Origin: Mycteria americana
Lineage: Eukaryota; Chordata; Aves; Ciconiiformes; Ciconiidae
NCBI RefSeq assembly: GCF_035582795.1
Contig: NC_134368.1
Location: 34,718,501-34,782,500, forward strand
Length of the DNA stretch: 64,000 nucleotides
Direction: 5' to 3'
Position numbers and translations under genes: made by a program. Numbering within the stretch: the first letter of the stretch is position 1; each line of letters begins with the position of its first letter. Shown one piece after another: positions 12,901-24,986 of the stretch. Below the pieces are notes generated by a model, which saw nothing but the letters and a program-made list of their open reading frames with translations, searched no databases and was not told where the DNA came from.

Positions 12901-15900
12901 CTTCTAAACTTGGCATAGTTTTTCTGGCAAAGATCTTTTGAACTTCAAATAACTAAAGCTTAATGAGGTGAATGTATGGAATAAGATTTTGGAGTAGTTT
13001 TCTAGTTTCTTTAAACAGCCTTGAAATGTTTGTATATACAACATTTTTTCTTTGTGATATGTAGAGCACAGCAAAGTTTTGGCTTTTAAGTCAGATTTCC
13101 CAGCATCTAAAATACTAATGAAATAAAAGTTATCCTGGAAATATTGGTCAGCTGCTGGATTCACCATTTATAATTTACTTTATATGGCCTGTTTTGTCTG
13201 CTTAATATGGTCATGTCACAAGTTTCAACACTTCCCCTCTCAGTTGCCAGGTTTTGTTAGCGCATGTATGTGGATGACTACCTCGCTAGGCTATTTCCAT
13301 TGATTGCTAGATAGCTTGTTCTCAGTTAAGTAGAACACACTGTACAATAATTAACAATAATTAACTCTGACCTTATTTTTCTGTCTGTTGGGATTTTGAG
13401 CTATAGTTCAGTGTCTGCAGTAACAGTTGGAGGCAAAAACGTTCTGGCATAATGGTTTCTCTGTAACGTTGACATTTAGTACTGGATACTTGCAGAACAT
13501 TTTATGCTGATGTAGTCATGTAGCCTATGAAATGTGAACTGTGAAACTAAATAATAATAATATAATAATAATACAGACTAGGACATTATTTCGGACTTCT
13601 CTTTCTTCCTGTTGGGTATGATACACAACAGGATCTCTTGCACAAATAGGAATCTCTCAAAGCTTATCCAGAAACTGAAGATAATTTATAATGTGAGATA
13701 GTGTATATATTAAAAATGAAAATGCTACTACTCCATAATTACATGATTCCAAAAAGTGGAATCAGACTAGGTCTTGTAGGACAAGCGCATTAGCAGGTAG
13801 GAAACATGATTTGCCTGTTTCCTTAGGCAGGCCCCAAAACTTCCCTGTGGTGGATGAGTGTACTAATGGTGTCTGAGGGCTTCAATGGAAAAGATAATTC
13901 TCAGTTGGCCCTGTTTGGGTTGTGTATTTGGTGTGGTTTTAATTTCTAAGCTACTGGCCTTGGGTGGAGGCCGAATGTTGGGTTACATGACCCGTTGCTT
14001 ATGATTGCCGGTAGTAGTGCAAACAGCTAGCAGAACACCTAGGGAGTCAGAAATTTTGGGAAGTGCCTGTAGCTGGAAGTAGTGGCCTCTCTGTTTAAGC
14101 AGTTGTTCTGCATGGAGACATGAGCAAAACAGAGCATTTAGAGCATACGGTACAGTCAGGCATGTCTATAGTACTGCTGTTACACAGTGACAAGGTGTTT
14201 TAGAGGATAAGAATTTCCTCAAAGTGTGCTAATCCCAGAAGTAAATGATTCAGTCAGGCATCTGCCTTACAAAATAGCTGCCACATTAATACGAAGAAAT
14301 AGGAGGATAATAAACATTCAGAGAACCCACAGTTCTCTGAATAAGAGTATGGGAGCTGTTCAGGCTTCATGCAAGCCTGCGTATTTGTCCAGACCCCGTT
14401 GGAAACACTGAAAAGAAGTTCACTAACGAATGCCTAAAACTGGAAAAATTTCTCCTGACTTGATTAGAACAGAAATGACCTTGTAATGCAATGTATTGCA
14501 AAGGAAAGTGGGAAACCTTCGTGTTCTGGATGTGCTACCATGTAAAGGCAGGTGGTTGAAAACGTTTTTAAGGGTCAGAGCAGCAGTGGAGAGCATCAGT
14601 ACTTCCACACGCCTGTCCTGACAGGGTTCCCTGAGAACTGGTACTGTTGGACCATTGCTTTTGCAATCCATCAAAAGGCAACACAGCAGACTGCCAACTA
14701 TAACACCATCTGTCTGCAAGAAAGAGCCAGGAAAGCAAACTTAAAATAAAAAAAGAACAAGATGAGATTGTAGCCGCTGAATTTTATAGATAGGACCTTT
14801 GACCCTTAGGAACATTGTCAGTATCTACATATATATCTACATATTTATAAATATTTGCACATTTACAAATGTCAATCCACTGAGAGATGTATCTGGGAAA
14901 TTCAGGAGAAGGAGAAAAAAGCAAATCAAGTCTGAAATAATCACACAGACTGAATTTTATGTAGTTACGTGATGACACTGCCAGTTCACCTACAGCAGTT
15001 CTCAGGGTCATGCTCTGAAAATAGCTGAGGGGCGATGAGGAAACTCCAGTGAGAGGATGCCGGTGAGGTGGCTTAGGGCAGAGGAGTAGGCAATGCAAAA
15101 TGACTTGCAGAACAAATCCAAGCTGAGACAGAAGCTCTTTATGATGGTGTTTGCAAGTGGAAACTTGGACCAGTATGTTAAAGATGGGAAAGTGTTCACA
15201 GTGAAAGCAGGCATAAATCAGCAAACAAACTCTTATTAAAGTACCTGCTACTTACTACTCCTGAATTATCTTTGTTGTTTACTATTGAAGCAGTGCTACA
15301 GTTAATGGTATCAAAAAAGGACTGAGATGCATGCAGGTTGACTTGGAGCATGAAAATATGGGATATACATGGACAAACTGAGTCAAAACATAGATGAACA
15401 TATTGTCTACAGCAGTCACAGCCCAGTTGCAGAATGGGGACTGAAAGGAATCCAAGAATGAACTGTACAAGACAAAAGCTTGCAAGCACTTGCGTGTAGT
15501 TGAAATCAATAGAAATACTCATGTAAGCAGGTCTTTGCTGGAGCAAAAGGGCACAACATAGCTCTGAAAGCAAAAGGTAGGTCAGTTGCAGAGTAGGAAT
15601 AAAAAAAAAAGTAGAAGTGAACTGACAGAAATGTACGAGGAAATACATCTGTACTTGTCTGTGCCTTTTGTTTTTCTTCTCCCCAGTATAAAGCAGCTTG
15701 ACAAGTACGGTCAGCTGATCCTTGCAAACTCCACTGCAGCAGACACAGGTGAATATAGCTGCTGGCTTCAGCTGTGCAATGGTAACAAATGCACCAAGGA
15801 TGAGACTAAAACAGGTTCAACATACATCTTTTTCACAGGTAATTAACTCACTGGGGGATTATTAATGGCAATTTATTTGCTAGTAAGACAGGAATAAAGC

Positions 15901-18900
15901 TACATCAGCAATTTCACTGTCAAGATTTTTCTTCCACAATTTTAATCTTTTTTAGTGGATGTTAAGTAAGACAGTGCTGGTGAGCAGAAAATTACTTGTT
16001 TAGTGTGATTTATGAGTCCATTTTCCCTATGGATTATGCTAAATGTTTACCCAAAATAACGCATAATGCAATGGAAAGCAAATACCTTTGAAATTACTAA
16101 CACGCATTCTGAGGATCTTCTACAAAATGAATAAAAAATGTTTAATTTTTGAAAATGTGTCTGGATAAAGAAAATAAATCTGTGCAGAAGATTCATTTTG
16201 TCATGGCATTCAGATGACTGTGTGGACTCTTCCCCCCACCCCCTTTCAGTTAGCTGCACTGCCTTGACAGTCTTGACCTCATTGATCTTGGTAAGGCCAC
16301 AATTTCTCCCAAGAGTCTATATAGCATGTTGAGAGGCAAAACACTCTTAAGTACGTGTGTTGTCCCACAGAGCTCGAGTTTGACTGTAGTCCTAACACTG
16401 CATGGAGAGGGTCATAGTAGGTAACTGTGCACAGTTTACTGCTACTTGGTACAACAGAGCTGAAATCAAATGGTTAATTTGTTCTTCTCATGGAAAACAT
16501 TCTGAATGGTAAAACAACCTTTGCTGCCTGATTAGAGCTAAAGCATTCTTGGCTAGCAAATATTTCAGTACAAAATGCTAAGATAGGATTGTTTGTGATA
16601 CATTTTGGAGGTAGATTAGACCATGAGGCTGTGCAGAAGCCATTTATCAGAAGTGCTTAATGTTCTGAGGATACATTCCTTTAGAAAGGCTGGAATAAAC
16701 TTTTCAGTCATTATGTAAATGCTTGTGCTAGAAAGAGGAATTTCAGTTTATATTTCTAAGCAGCATGCCAAATACGGAAATAGTCTTTAACTGTCATTCT
16801 AAAAGCACTAAATATTTCAGCTACTTAGAGCAGTAAATCAAACATTTTGCCTAAAATCATATGTATAAAAAGGCTGTAGCTCCAAAGAATATCTCTTTCT
16901 AGTCAGTGGGTGGGTGGGTTTTTTACGTGTGTTACCTGTTAAAAGTGGGTGAGTGAACAGAATTAGATCCAGATGAGTATTTGGAAACTTATTAAAAAGG
17001 AATTCCAGAGATTTTCTTAAGATTAAAAAAATCTGATTACAGGGAAGAATACTTTGTTTTTCTTTTTGATTTAATGTTTTTAATGCAAGCTATGTAAATA
17101 TATATTCACAGGTTAGAAAAGTTTTTTTTCTTTTGTGTGTGCGTATTTAAAGCAAAAAGCTTTGAGTTAATTTTTAATGTTGCTCATAGCTATTTTCTCT
17201 TGTCATATGTACTTTTCTTTCTGTTAAACTAAGATGTAAATATTATTCTAACTATATCAACTCTTCTGCACAGATAAAGAGGAACTTTTTGTACCTACTC
17301 CCAGTTATTTTGAGATTGTCTACCTGAACCCAGATAAACCTGCAGTCATACCATGCCGTGTTACTACTCCTTCAGCAAAAGTAACTCTACACAGGGAATT
17401 TCCAGCAGAAGAAATTGAAACAGATGGAACTGATATTATTTATGATGTGAAGAAGGGTTTTGTCTACCAGCACCCTACTTCTGATCATAAAGGTATTGTC
17501 TACTGCAAAGCAGAGTCACAGGGAGCACCTCAGATTTCCATCAAGTATCACCTACTGTATGTGGAAGGTAAGGTGCAGTTTTCTGTATGCTTACACCTTT
17601 GTTTCTTCTGCTGACACCATTTAGAAAACAATTAAAAAAAACCAAAAGTAAAATAAGTAATGTAATCACAGAGTTTTAAAATCTTGATCAAACGTATATG
17701 TGATAAAACTTCGTAGGTTAAATTCTGGCAGTTTCCCAGTGTAGAGGGGAAAGGTGCAGATGCACATCACTTACCTGTTGCGTTAAGCAAACTGAGGCAA
17801 AAATTGACTCTTAAGTTTTATCGGTGTATTTAACTTTAGAAACTAATTTTCTGTTTCCAAACACTGTCTTTCTATCAGTTCCCAAGGGCCCACCCTCAAC
17901 CACAATTGCGGCATCATCCAATAGAGCAGAACTCAGTGACAGCATTCATGTAATCTGCACAGTCCTTGGGGAGCCAGATGTAGATGTGAACTTCAGGTGG
18001 CAGTACCCAGGACAAGAGGTAAGAGATGTATGCCCTGGCTGAAATGGATTGTTCTTCATAAAGGCAATGCTTTGAAAGCCAGTGTCTAGATTTGGAGTAA
18101 AGATTCTTTCAGACTGTGGTGTCTGCCTCTTGCTAGCTCAGGCATGCTGGCAGGAGGAGGCAGCATATCCCTTTTGAACTTCAGCCCATCTTTCCCTGAG
18201 AGCCTAGAAGTAGCACAGGAATGAAGCTGGAGAGCTCTACCCGTGTTAGCAAAACTCAAGCTCAGCAAAGCTCACTCCTCCCTCAGGTTTCCATTCCAGA
18301 GACACTTGGCCTCTGGCAGCATTTACAAAGAAAAGCCTCAGAATAGCCAGCGTCAGGAGGCTATTCTAGGGCAAGCCACAAAGCCTCACTGATGCCTCTG
18401 CATTTGATATCCCTTCCATCTCCATGGCTCGGGCACATGAATCATCCCAGCACAGAATCTTTAAGCTTAATTGTTGCCCACAGAAATCTGCTTCTGCCCA
18501 GCCTCATCTGAAAGAATCCACCAGAAACATCCAGTGAATCTTAGAACTTTGTTGGTCCTTTGTCTTGCACAAAATAAGGTGTATCTGACTAGCATCACTG
18601 ATGGTCCCCTCTCTTCTCCCTGTACGCACCCTGACCAGTTACAGTAGGGACTTGTTTCTTGACCAGCCTCATCTCTACTGCTGTTTATCCTAAGCAGGCT
18701 AGGAGCAAAGGAAGGACTTCTGGAAGATGGAACCCTTCACCAGAGGAAAGGGATCCTCTAGGACCTGAGGGTTTGCATTGTAGCCCTCCTGGTGCTGGGT
18801 TGTCAAAGGACAATGCAGAACTTGCTAATAGGATACTTGTATCAGCATACAATTAAGTAATTTAACAGCAGAGGTAATTGCTTAAGTGAATGGTTGGAGT

Positions 18901-21900
18901 TCAGTGCTTACTAGGCTTGAGAAAATTCAAATCTAAAGCCCCAGAAGTTTGCTGTAGCCATCAAGATAGAGACTGTAACACTCCGCTGTCATGGGAAGGT
19001 GCGTGCCTTTTCAGAGGAAAAAATAGTGAGAGAGCAAGTGAGCCCAAAAGGGATTTGAACTGCTGGCGAGGGCACTGGGCATGTAGAACCAGGTTTCTAG
19101 TCCTTGCTTAGACGTTAGTTTGTTCTTTCGCTTCCCCTGCTCCCCTCCACCTCTTTTTTTTTTTTTTTGCTGCTGCTTGTCATAAATTTTCCTGCTGAGA
19201 CTATTGAAGTCTGAGAGTTCGTGAGCAATTACCAACTTCCCTACCCTGTCCTGGCTGTTAAACGAGGGCAGCCTCAACTGCATTTGGTGATGGGCTTGGT
19301 ACTGATAGCATGAATTAGGTCATCTGAAGAGTGACTACTGGATGGAGCACAGGAAGAGTTTGGCAGAATTCCTGTTTCTGTTGTCCATTTGAAGTTAGGA
19401 AGGAAAGGGGCAGATGAAATGAGCACAGAAACTTGCAGCTCTCAGTGGAGTAAAAAGTAAAATGCTAGGGAAAACTGAAGTGCCTCCAAGTTCGGGGAGC
19501 TGCAGAGCAATAATGTTTTTTGAGTTAAATGCCCGATGTCTTCCTCTGCATTTAGCTCTTAGCATTACTTTTTGTGAGATGCATCAACAAATAGCAGTGT
19601 CTCTGTCCTTCAAGGTGGGGCTTTAACTCTGACAGCCTTGTAACGATTCACTGTCTTGGGTGGGGAAGAGCAGAAATGCCCCTGCTGATCACATTAGCTT
19701 TGTTGATTGATATGGTTTTCCCTTTTTTTGTGCGTGAGGGTTTTTTTTTTTTAGCTTCCCTTGATATCTGTTTTATTGGACTGTAGTAACTGGCTATACA
19801 AACCCCAATTTTATGTCTTTTGTAACTAACTGTAATTACTAAGAACAAACAACTGAAGGAACTCAATTCTAGACTCAGCCTGGCCTTCCAAAACTCTGTA
19901 TCTTACTAGTGTCCACCCCTTGCTACTTTTACATCTTTCACAGCTGAATGGCTGCCCAAACCTGGTTGCTGGCTGTTCTTGGCCCAGGTGCTTCCAGTGG
20001 TCTTACAGCACCTGATGCAGCGCTGGCATGTGCACTACAGTTACGCCTCTCTAGCACTGATTGAATATAAACAGCTAAACACATGCAAATTATCTCCCTT
20101 GTTTGCTGCGGATTCTGCGGCTGCAATGCGGGGCACATGCACTGTCAGCAGAGGACTACACCCTCTCACTGCACCCACGTACGGGGGCTGAGCGAGAGAC
20201 TTTGGCCGGTGGCCTGCATCTGCCCTGGAAAGGCCTGATGTGCTTATCCACTGGAGTAAACAGTCTCAGCTCCAGCTGTGCCTGGGGATAGGGAGGGAAG
20301 AGCTGTGTTTGGGCTTCTGCCCCAACAAAATGATTGAGTAAATGTCAGAGTAGCAGCACTGTGTGCTTGTTGGAGACTTAACATTTAGTAAGGAAGTATT
20401 CACATACTGCAAAGGAAAAAGGGAGGGGTGGAGGGAGAAGAGAGAGGACCAGCAGTGATGCTGGTCAGATACACCTGCTTTTGTGCAAGAAGGACTAGCA
20501 AAGTTCTAGGATTCACTGGATGTTTCCATTCATTGCTGCTGCTTTCAGTGCATGGAGATCAGTGATAGTTTTTGTTCTCCACCACCACTCCAGCCAGCAC
20601 CTGGGCTGTCACCTACCACTTGATCCCTGAGCAGAAGCAGTACTTTAATCCCTGCTTGCTCCTAGGTACATTGCATTGGAGAGTCCCTCATCTCATCTCT
20701 GTAGTCACTAACCTCTCCCCCTTACCTTTTTTCACTCGGTTGGTTTTTTGTGTTTTTTTTTTCTCCCTTGCCACTCCCTGACAATTGCATTTGCTCATTC
20801 ACCTGCTGTGAATGCATACTGATCCACCCCTTAATATGATTCCCTGAAACTAGCTTCAAAGCAGGAGGCAATTAGTTTGAGAAAAACTGTGCTAGGAGGA
20901 GCCTGACCAGGCAAATAGCATCTGCCTTACATGGCCCTTTACCTTCACTTTCAGTAGGGTCAGGGAAGTTCCACTTGCTATATTTTATAACTAACTTAGG
21001 CTTGAATTATGTGTGTGGTAGTACTTGGTTGTAGGTAGCACTTGATTTTCAGGCTGGGAACAGGAGGTAGTGCTCTGTTAGGTAGAGCTCTGCTACGTGG
21101 CTTGATTCCTTCTAAAGGGTTAAGAATTTCTAGATGAGATTACCAGTTTTTCAAAGAAGTTCTTGCTAGCTGTAAATGCCTGCCACTTCCTAGGCATTCC
21201 CTGACTGCACTGGGACGCATCCCTAAGCTTCAAGAAGACTGGCAGCTTCTTCTGTACTGGTCATTTTGCAAGAGTGGGATTGTAGCTTTGGCTCTAGATA
21301 AGTGTCTAACATCCTTTTGCTACTATTAGCTTAAGCCTTGTAGCATTCATATTGATAAATGGCTAATCCATCTATTTCATGAAGCAAGAGGAGGTGGTTT
21401 CCAAGCAGAAACCTCTCTCTCTCTTACCAGTTTTATCCAGATTATTGGTGTAGCACAAGCCAACATGATTAAAGCTGTTGACTAGTGTGATGGATTTTGG
21501 AAAGAAAGAGACTGCCTTTATCTTTGGGCTAGTTTCTCTCATCCAGTCCTTTGCAAACTTCTGAGGTGCCAGGGAGTGTGACCTGATAAACCATCCATCA
21601 GAGAATTCTCTTACAGAAGAGAAAAAAAAAAAGCCTGTTATAAAGATAACAACAAAAAAAACTAAAAGCATCTTTTGAAGCATCCTTATTTGTGTTTTTG
21701 GCTTTGAAGTTACACGCACATTTTGGAAAGCATAATGTGAGGATTCATTTAGAAGCATTTGTGAATTGTTACTGTTTGCTCGTGTGTTATCTAATACAGT
21801 GTTTCTGAAACTAGAGGAGGAGGAATTAGTTTGCAACACATGATTTAAAGCTATTCTCCATGCTAAAAGAGAACTAGGTAAAGCTTGGTCAACTAACTCA

Positions 21901-22550
21901 TGCCACTGCTGCCTTCCTTTTTGAGACGTGCTGGAAGTCTGAAGAGAAGCTCGCACATCTGTCCTGACATCTTGCCCAAGATCTCTCACCTATTTCATCG
22001 AGTATCCAAATGCGATCTTAGTAAGTGGCCCACAACTGCAACTGAGTTCATTCATATACTCCAGGCAGAGCTTTGGCAGCCCATCACGAATCTAAAGCTA
22101 CACAGTAGCTGCACGTAGAGTGGAAGAGCCATTGTATTATCCTTACTTGGCATAACTTACTGGTACGTCAGTACTTAATGCAGGAATGTTGCTGCAGCTG
22201 CCAGACACCTTCAGTTTCCTCACTTCAGACTGACTTTGGAGACAGGCTCCTACTATCTGACCTCGTGCTTCAGGGTTTGAGAGGGGAGTGTCACTAAATA
22301 CGCTTTGCGGAATCATGTATTTTCTTGTGTGGGTGAGGGTTTTTTTTTTTCTTTTAAACAGTCCGAGAAGCCTGCGATTATCCAAAGCTTCTGGAGATTG
22401 ATAAACAGAGGAACCGGACATACCACAAGAATCTCAAAAAGCATTCTTCTTGTTGAGGATTTTCAAGCCAGAGATGCTGGAAACTACATTTGTATAGCTC
22501 AGAACCTACAAGGAGAAACAACAGTAGCTACTAAAGTTGAACTAAATTGA
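428..22550 (+). CDS. PDGFRL: Platelet-derived growth factor receptor-like protein, complete, six coding exons
   Basis: Coding exons are 428-482, 7627-7921, 15687-15838, 17274-17567, 17879-18018 and 22362-22550; all five introns are GT-AG and phases join exactly, giving 1125 nt and 374 residues (human 375). Residues 1 to about 19 form a hydrophobic signal peptide. Residues 25-53 are a Lys/Pro-rich linker. Three Ig-like domains follow, with cysteine pairs C95-C142, C195-C245 and C292-C356; domain 1 carries the DTGEYSC motif and domain 3 carries DAGNYIC. N131-S-T is a candidate N-glycosylation site. There is no transmembrane helix or kinase domain, so the product should be secreted. In the family it resembles the extracellular part of PDGF receptors and is a proposed tumour suppressor (PRLTS); a ligand is not established. 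The ATG is the first in the transcript region, with G at -3. Identification rests on recognisable similarity along the whole length, such as DKGRFQK, LDTFKDSRL, AKVTLHREFPA and AQNLQG. Confidence 0.96.
1000..1120 (+). mobile_element. Degenerate CR1 LINE 3' fragment
   Basis: The stretch around CAACTGGACAAGGCTCTGAG followed by GAAGGGACTTTCAGAAGTCC and TTTCCAGCCCAA follows the order of CR1 3'-end consensus blocks. It is strongly diverged and lacks the terminal 8-bp repeats, so it is an old truncated copy in PDGFRL intron 1. Boundaries are approximate. Confidence 0.6.
6201..6455 (-). mobile_element. CR1 LINE 3' fragment, inverted
   Basis: Read on the + strand it begins AGTCACAGAATGGCTGAGGT and continues with GATCCAACCCCATGCTCAAG, CTCCACAACCTCTCTAGGCA and GTGCCAGTGCTTGACCACCC. 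These are hallmark blocks of the 3' end of an avian CR1 in reverse orientation. The copy is 5'-truncated and moderately diverged. The element is in the opposite orientation to PDGFRL. Confidence 0.88.
7627..7921 (+). CDS. PDGFRL: PDGFRL coding exon 2 (basic linker and start of Ig domain 1)
   Basis: The acceptor is TTTTACTAG and the donor GTAAGC. It encodes residues 19-116: the mature N-terminus, a Lys-rich stretch (KSKRPKEPGENK...), the conserved DKGRFQK segment, and the first Ig strands with C95 (ELRCKG) and W102. Confidence 0.95.
11321..11373 (+). pseudogene. tRNA-like fragment with an intact A box
   Basis: TAGCTCAGCTGGTCAGAG matches the D-arm/A-box consensus of a eukaryotic tRNA gene, and TTAACAGCAGAGGTCCAGGG loosely resembles the anticodon-to-variable region of a tRNA-Ile. 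The B box (GGTTCGA) is missing and the acceptor stem does not pair. It is at best a decayed tRNA or tRNA-derived SINE fragment; chance resemblance is possible. Confidence 0.25.
13548..13573. repeat. (AAT)n microsatellite
   Basis: About eight AAT units run through this stretch with one interruption (TATAAT). It lies inside PDGFRL intron 2. Confidence 0.8.
15687..15838 (+). CDS. PDGFRL: PDGFRL coding exon 3 (end of Ig domain 1)
   Basis: The acceptor CTTCTCCCCAG is preceded by a strong pyrimidine tract; the donor is GTAATT. It encodes residues 117-167 with the DTGEYSC signature (C142), the N131-S-T glycosylation site and further cysteines C147 and C152. Confidence 0.95.
15839..17273 (+). other. 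PDGFRL: PDGFRL intron 3 (1.4 kb)
   Basis: AT-rich intron with no recognisable feature beyond its splice sites. Confidence 0.85.
17274..17567 (+). CDS. PDGFRL: PDGFRL coding exon 4 (Ig domain 2)
   Basis: The acceptor is CTTCTGCACAG and the donor GTAAGG. It encodes residues 168-265, a complete Ig-like domain with C195 (AVIPCRVT) and C245 (GIVYCKAE). It contains the family segment AKVTLHREFPAEE. Confidence 0.95.
17879..18018 (+). CDS. PDGFRL: PDGFRL coding exon 5 (start of Ig domain 3)
   Basis: The acceptor is CTTTCTATCAG and the donor GTAAGA. It encodes residues 266-312, including VPKGPPSTTI, C292 (VICTVLGEPDV) and W306. Only 311 bp of intron separate it from exon 4. Confidence 0.95.
18019..22361 (+). 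other. PDGFRL: PDGFRL intron 5 (4.3 kb)
   Basis: The intron contains poly-T tracts near 19147 and 19740. An unusually long antisense frame (21372-21989, 205 codons) has no recognisable domain apart from one hydrophobic stretch. No repeat family is recognised. Confidence 0.8.
22362..22550 (+). CDS. PDGFRL: PDGFRL coding exon 6 (end of Ig domain 3, stop)
   Basis: The acceptor is a T-run followed by CTTTTAAACAG. It encodes residues 313-374 with DAGNYIC (C356) and AQNLQGETTVAT, ending in TGA at 22548-22550. The frame continues from exon 5 in phase 0. Confidence 0.95.
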   Translation, partial: SEKPAIIQSFWRLINRGTGHTTRISKSILLVEDFQARDAGNYICIAQNLQGETTVATKVELN

Positions 22551-22738
22551 TAGGAAAGGCTTCTGGACATAGAATGAACTGTTTGTTATTTGACATTATA
22601 GCCATTTACTTTCTTTATTAATGTTTAAATGAAGTTTTCTCTATCACTGTCTCTTCATACATCAATGCATTCCATATTCACTAGCTTGACAGACCAAAAG
22701 AAGAGTTCCCTATGCCCAGCAGTAGTCAGTTGTGAGTT

Positions 22739-22744
22739 AATAAA
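22739..22744 (+). promoter_or_regulatory. PDGFRL: Candidate polyadenylation signal AATAAA for PDGFRL
   Basis: A canonical AATAAA lies 189 bp after the PDGFRL stop. Two more occur downstream at 23006-23011 and 23173-23178. Which is used cannot be decided from sequence. Confidence 0.5.
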
Positions 22745-24947
22745 ACTACTATGAAGCATTAAAATTTAAGCCTGAACATGCATAGGGCTTATTATATTTA
22801 GGAATAGGTGCTCTTGGGCTTTCCTTTGCATATGGTCTTCTTCCTCAAACTCTTTCATAAGGTTAACCTGCTGTACGGTTTGTGCCTGTTTTGTGTATGT
22901 GAGAACTGAGAGGGTATTAAATATCCTCAAAAATCCACCAAGCAGGTGTATCTCTTCTGGGGCTCTGCAATTTTAAAGTTTAGAGTACTGTACATGTTTA
23001 AAACAAATAAAGAAAAAAAAAACAAAAAAACCCCCATTGTTACAGAATTAGCCAATAGCAAATGTTTATTTTGCAAGAATAATTAAATTTCTGAACATTA
23101 TGAAAATATAAATGAGTTGCATATATGTATGTGTGTGTGTTCATTTCATATATGTATAAAGACAAACACACAAATAAAATTCTCACTCCTGGGGAACATT
23201 AATACTAAATATATATTAAGGTGCTAGAGGGTATCTCCACGGACTTGTAAGTGGTTGAATATGTTGGATTTTCCTTATGTTGTTGCATTCTTACAACCTT
23301 ATAATATATAGCTTGCTTAAAGTTCACTCCTCAATAGATGTGTGGTATTATGTTTACTAAATTATGTAGCAAAATAAGGTAAAACTTGCATTTATTTACA
23401 GAGCATCATTTACAGAAGAAAAAAACCCCAAATGTAACTAACATCAGAATAATGTTTGATTACACAGCAGAATCTCTTCTCAGGTTAATAACAAGTTCAA
23501 CTCAATTGTATTAATTTACTTAGGAGAAAAGGACAGATGTTTCATTTACACAGAACTATAGCTGGATAAATAAGCAACTGCTTCGCTCACCCTGGGTTTA
23601 GTTACCAATACAAGGAAAGAGACTTTCCAGAGAAAAGGTAAGAACTTGATAACAACATTGTTGGACACTTTGGCAATGTTTTTTCTTCCTAGCCTCAAGC
23701 ACAGACTCGATGTAAGCTAGAACTTCCACTACAAATCTACTCAGTAGTGTAACTGTGTGACAAAAAAAAGTCTTAATGCAAGCCATTTTATTTACAAGGC
23801 GTGTGAAAAACAGCTTATTCTGAGCATACGAGGAACCAAACCAGGAACCGGTCCCTTGCTTGCACACTTCAGTGTCTCAGCCTGCATTTGACTGGAATTC
23901 CTCAAGCTTTCTTCTGGTGAAGGCTTGAAGTAAGCCCTTTGCTCCAGACAGTTCAAACCTGTGAGCAGCTGTGTACAGTACTGTTTTGAGTAGTGGTATC
24001 TAGTAAGTACTAATGGAAAAACGGCAGCTTCTCAAGCATGTCATTAACCTGATTGTTAGTGTAGCTAATGAAAACATTAAACAACCTTGCTGAAAGTTTT
24101 TTCATCAGCATGCAGGAACCTAAAACAATGTAACTGATATGATAACTATCTATGTAAAGTCTGAAATGGCTATGCCTGTCTCATGAAATAGGCTTCATGC
24201 AGAGCACTCCCCAGATGCCTGTAATACTGTTGGCCTCTCGAAACAAGGTAGCTACAAAAAAAAAAAAAACCACCACCAAACCAAACTAAATATAGCAAGC
24301 AATAGGACCGACTTTGAAGGGGTAAGAGGCAGTCCCTTGTTCCCTTGTTAATCTTCTTTCTCCTTGCTATTAAAAGGTATCAAGAATGTGACACTGTTAC
24401 CCAAATGACTAAATTGGCAGTACACAATTTCACAGTAATACCTAGAAGAGGTCTTTGTACTTTTTTTTTTTTTTAAGACTTCAATCTGACCAAAGTAACT
24501 TGAACAATCCCCGAGCTTCTGGATGAGGCTGTGCAATTTTTTTAATTCCTTTTTAGCATTTTCATTTATCAGAACACCACATTTCCCTTTGAACTACAGA
24601 AGCTGTGCCAACTTCTTAAATTTCAAAGTGCTTTTGAGCCTTTAATTCGACAATTGATTTCCTTTCACATATCTAGCAAGTGGGAGATAGTGTCACTGGT
24701 TTAGACTTGTTCCACAGCCCAGTGGTTCATGTGGTAGCATCACTTCCTTGTGACAGTTTGGCAGGAGAGGAAAGACGATGTAAATCCATTGCTGCATCAT
24801 TGCTCAAGTAGTCCCCCTCAGGTCTAATGGTTATGTGTACCCATCGCATGCAGTTCTCAAGACTGATTATAACTACAGAAGCAGTGCCTTTAAGGAAGAA
24901 TTTTTGGTGGTTGGGTTGGTGTGTGTCTCCCCCACCCCGCAACCCTG

Positions 24948-24986
24948 AAAATAATTCTCATCATTGTAAACGATGAGAATTATTTT
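24948..24986. repeat. Perfect inverted repeat, 15-bp stem and 9-nt loop
   Basis: The left arm AAAATAATTCTCATC (24948-24962) and right arm GATGAGAATTATTTT (24972-24986) are exact reverse complements around the loop ATTGTAAAC. It lies in the convergent 3' flank, so it could fold in either a long MTUS1 3' UTR or read-through RNA. A function is not known. Confidence 0.9.

Larger units (their letters stand above)
7922..15686 (+). other. PDGFRL: PDGFRL intron 2 (7.8 kb)
   Basis: The intron is mostly unremarkable AT-rich sequence. It holds a weak tRNA-like fragment near 11321-11373 and an (AAT)n tract near 13550. Open frames on both strands at 14.4-15.7 kb show no family resemblance and overlap one another, so I treat them as chance. 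Confidence 0.85.
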
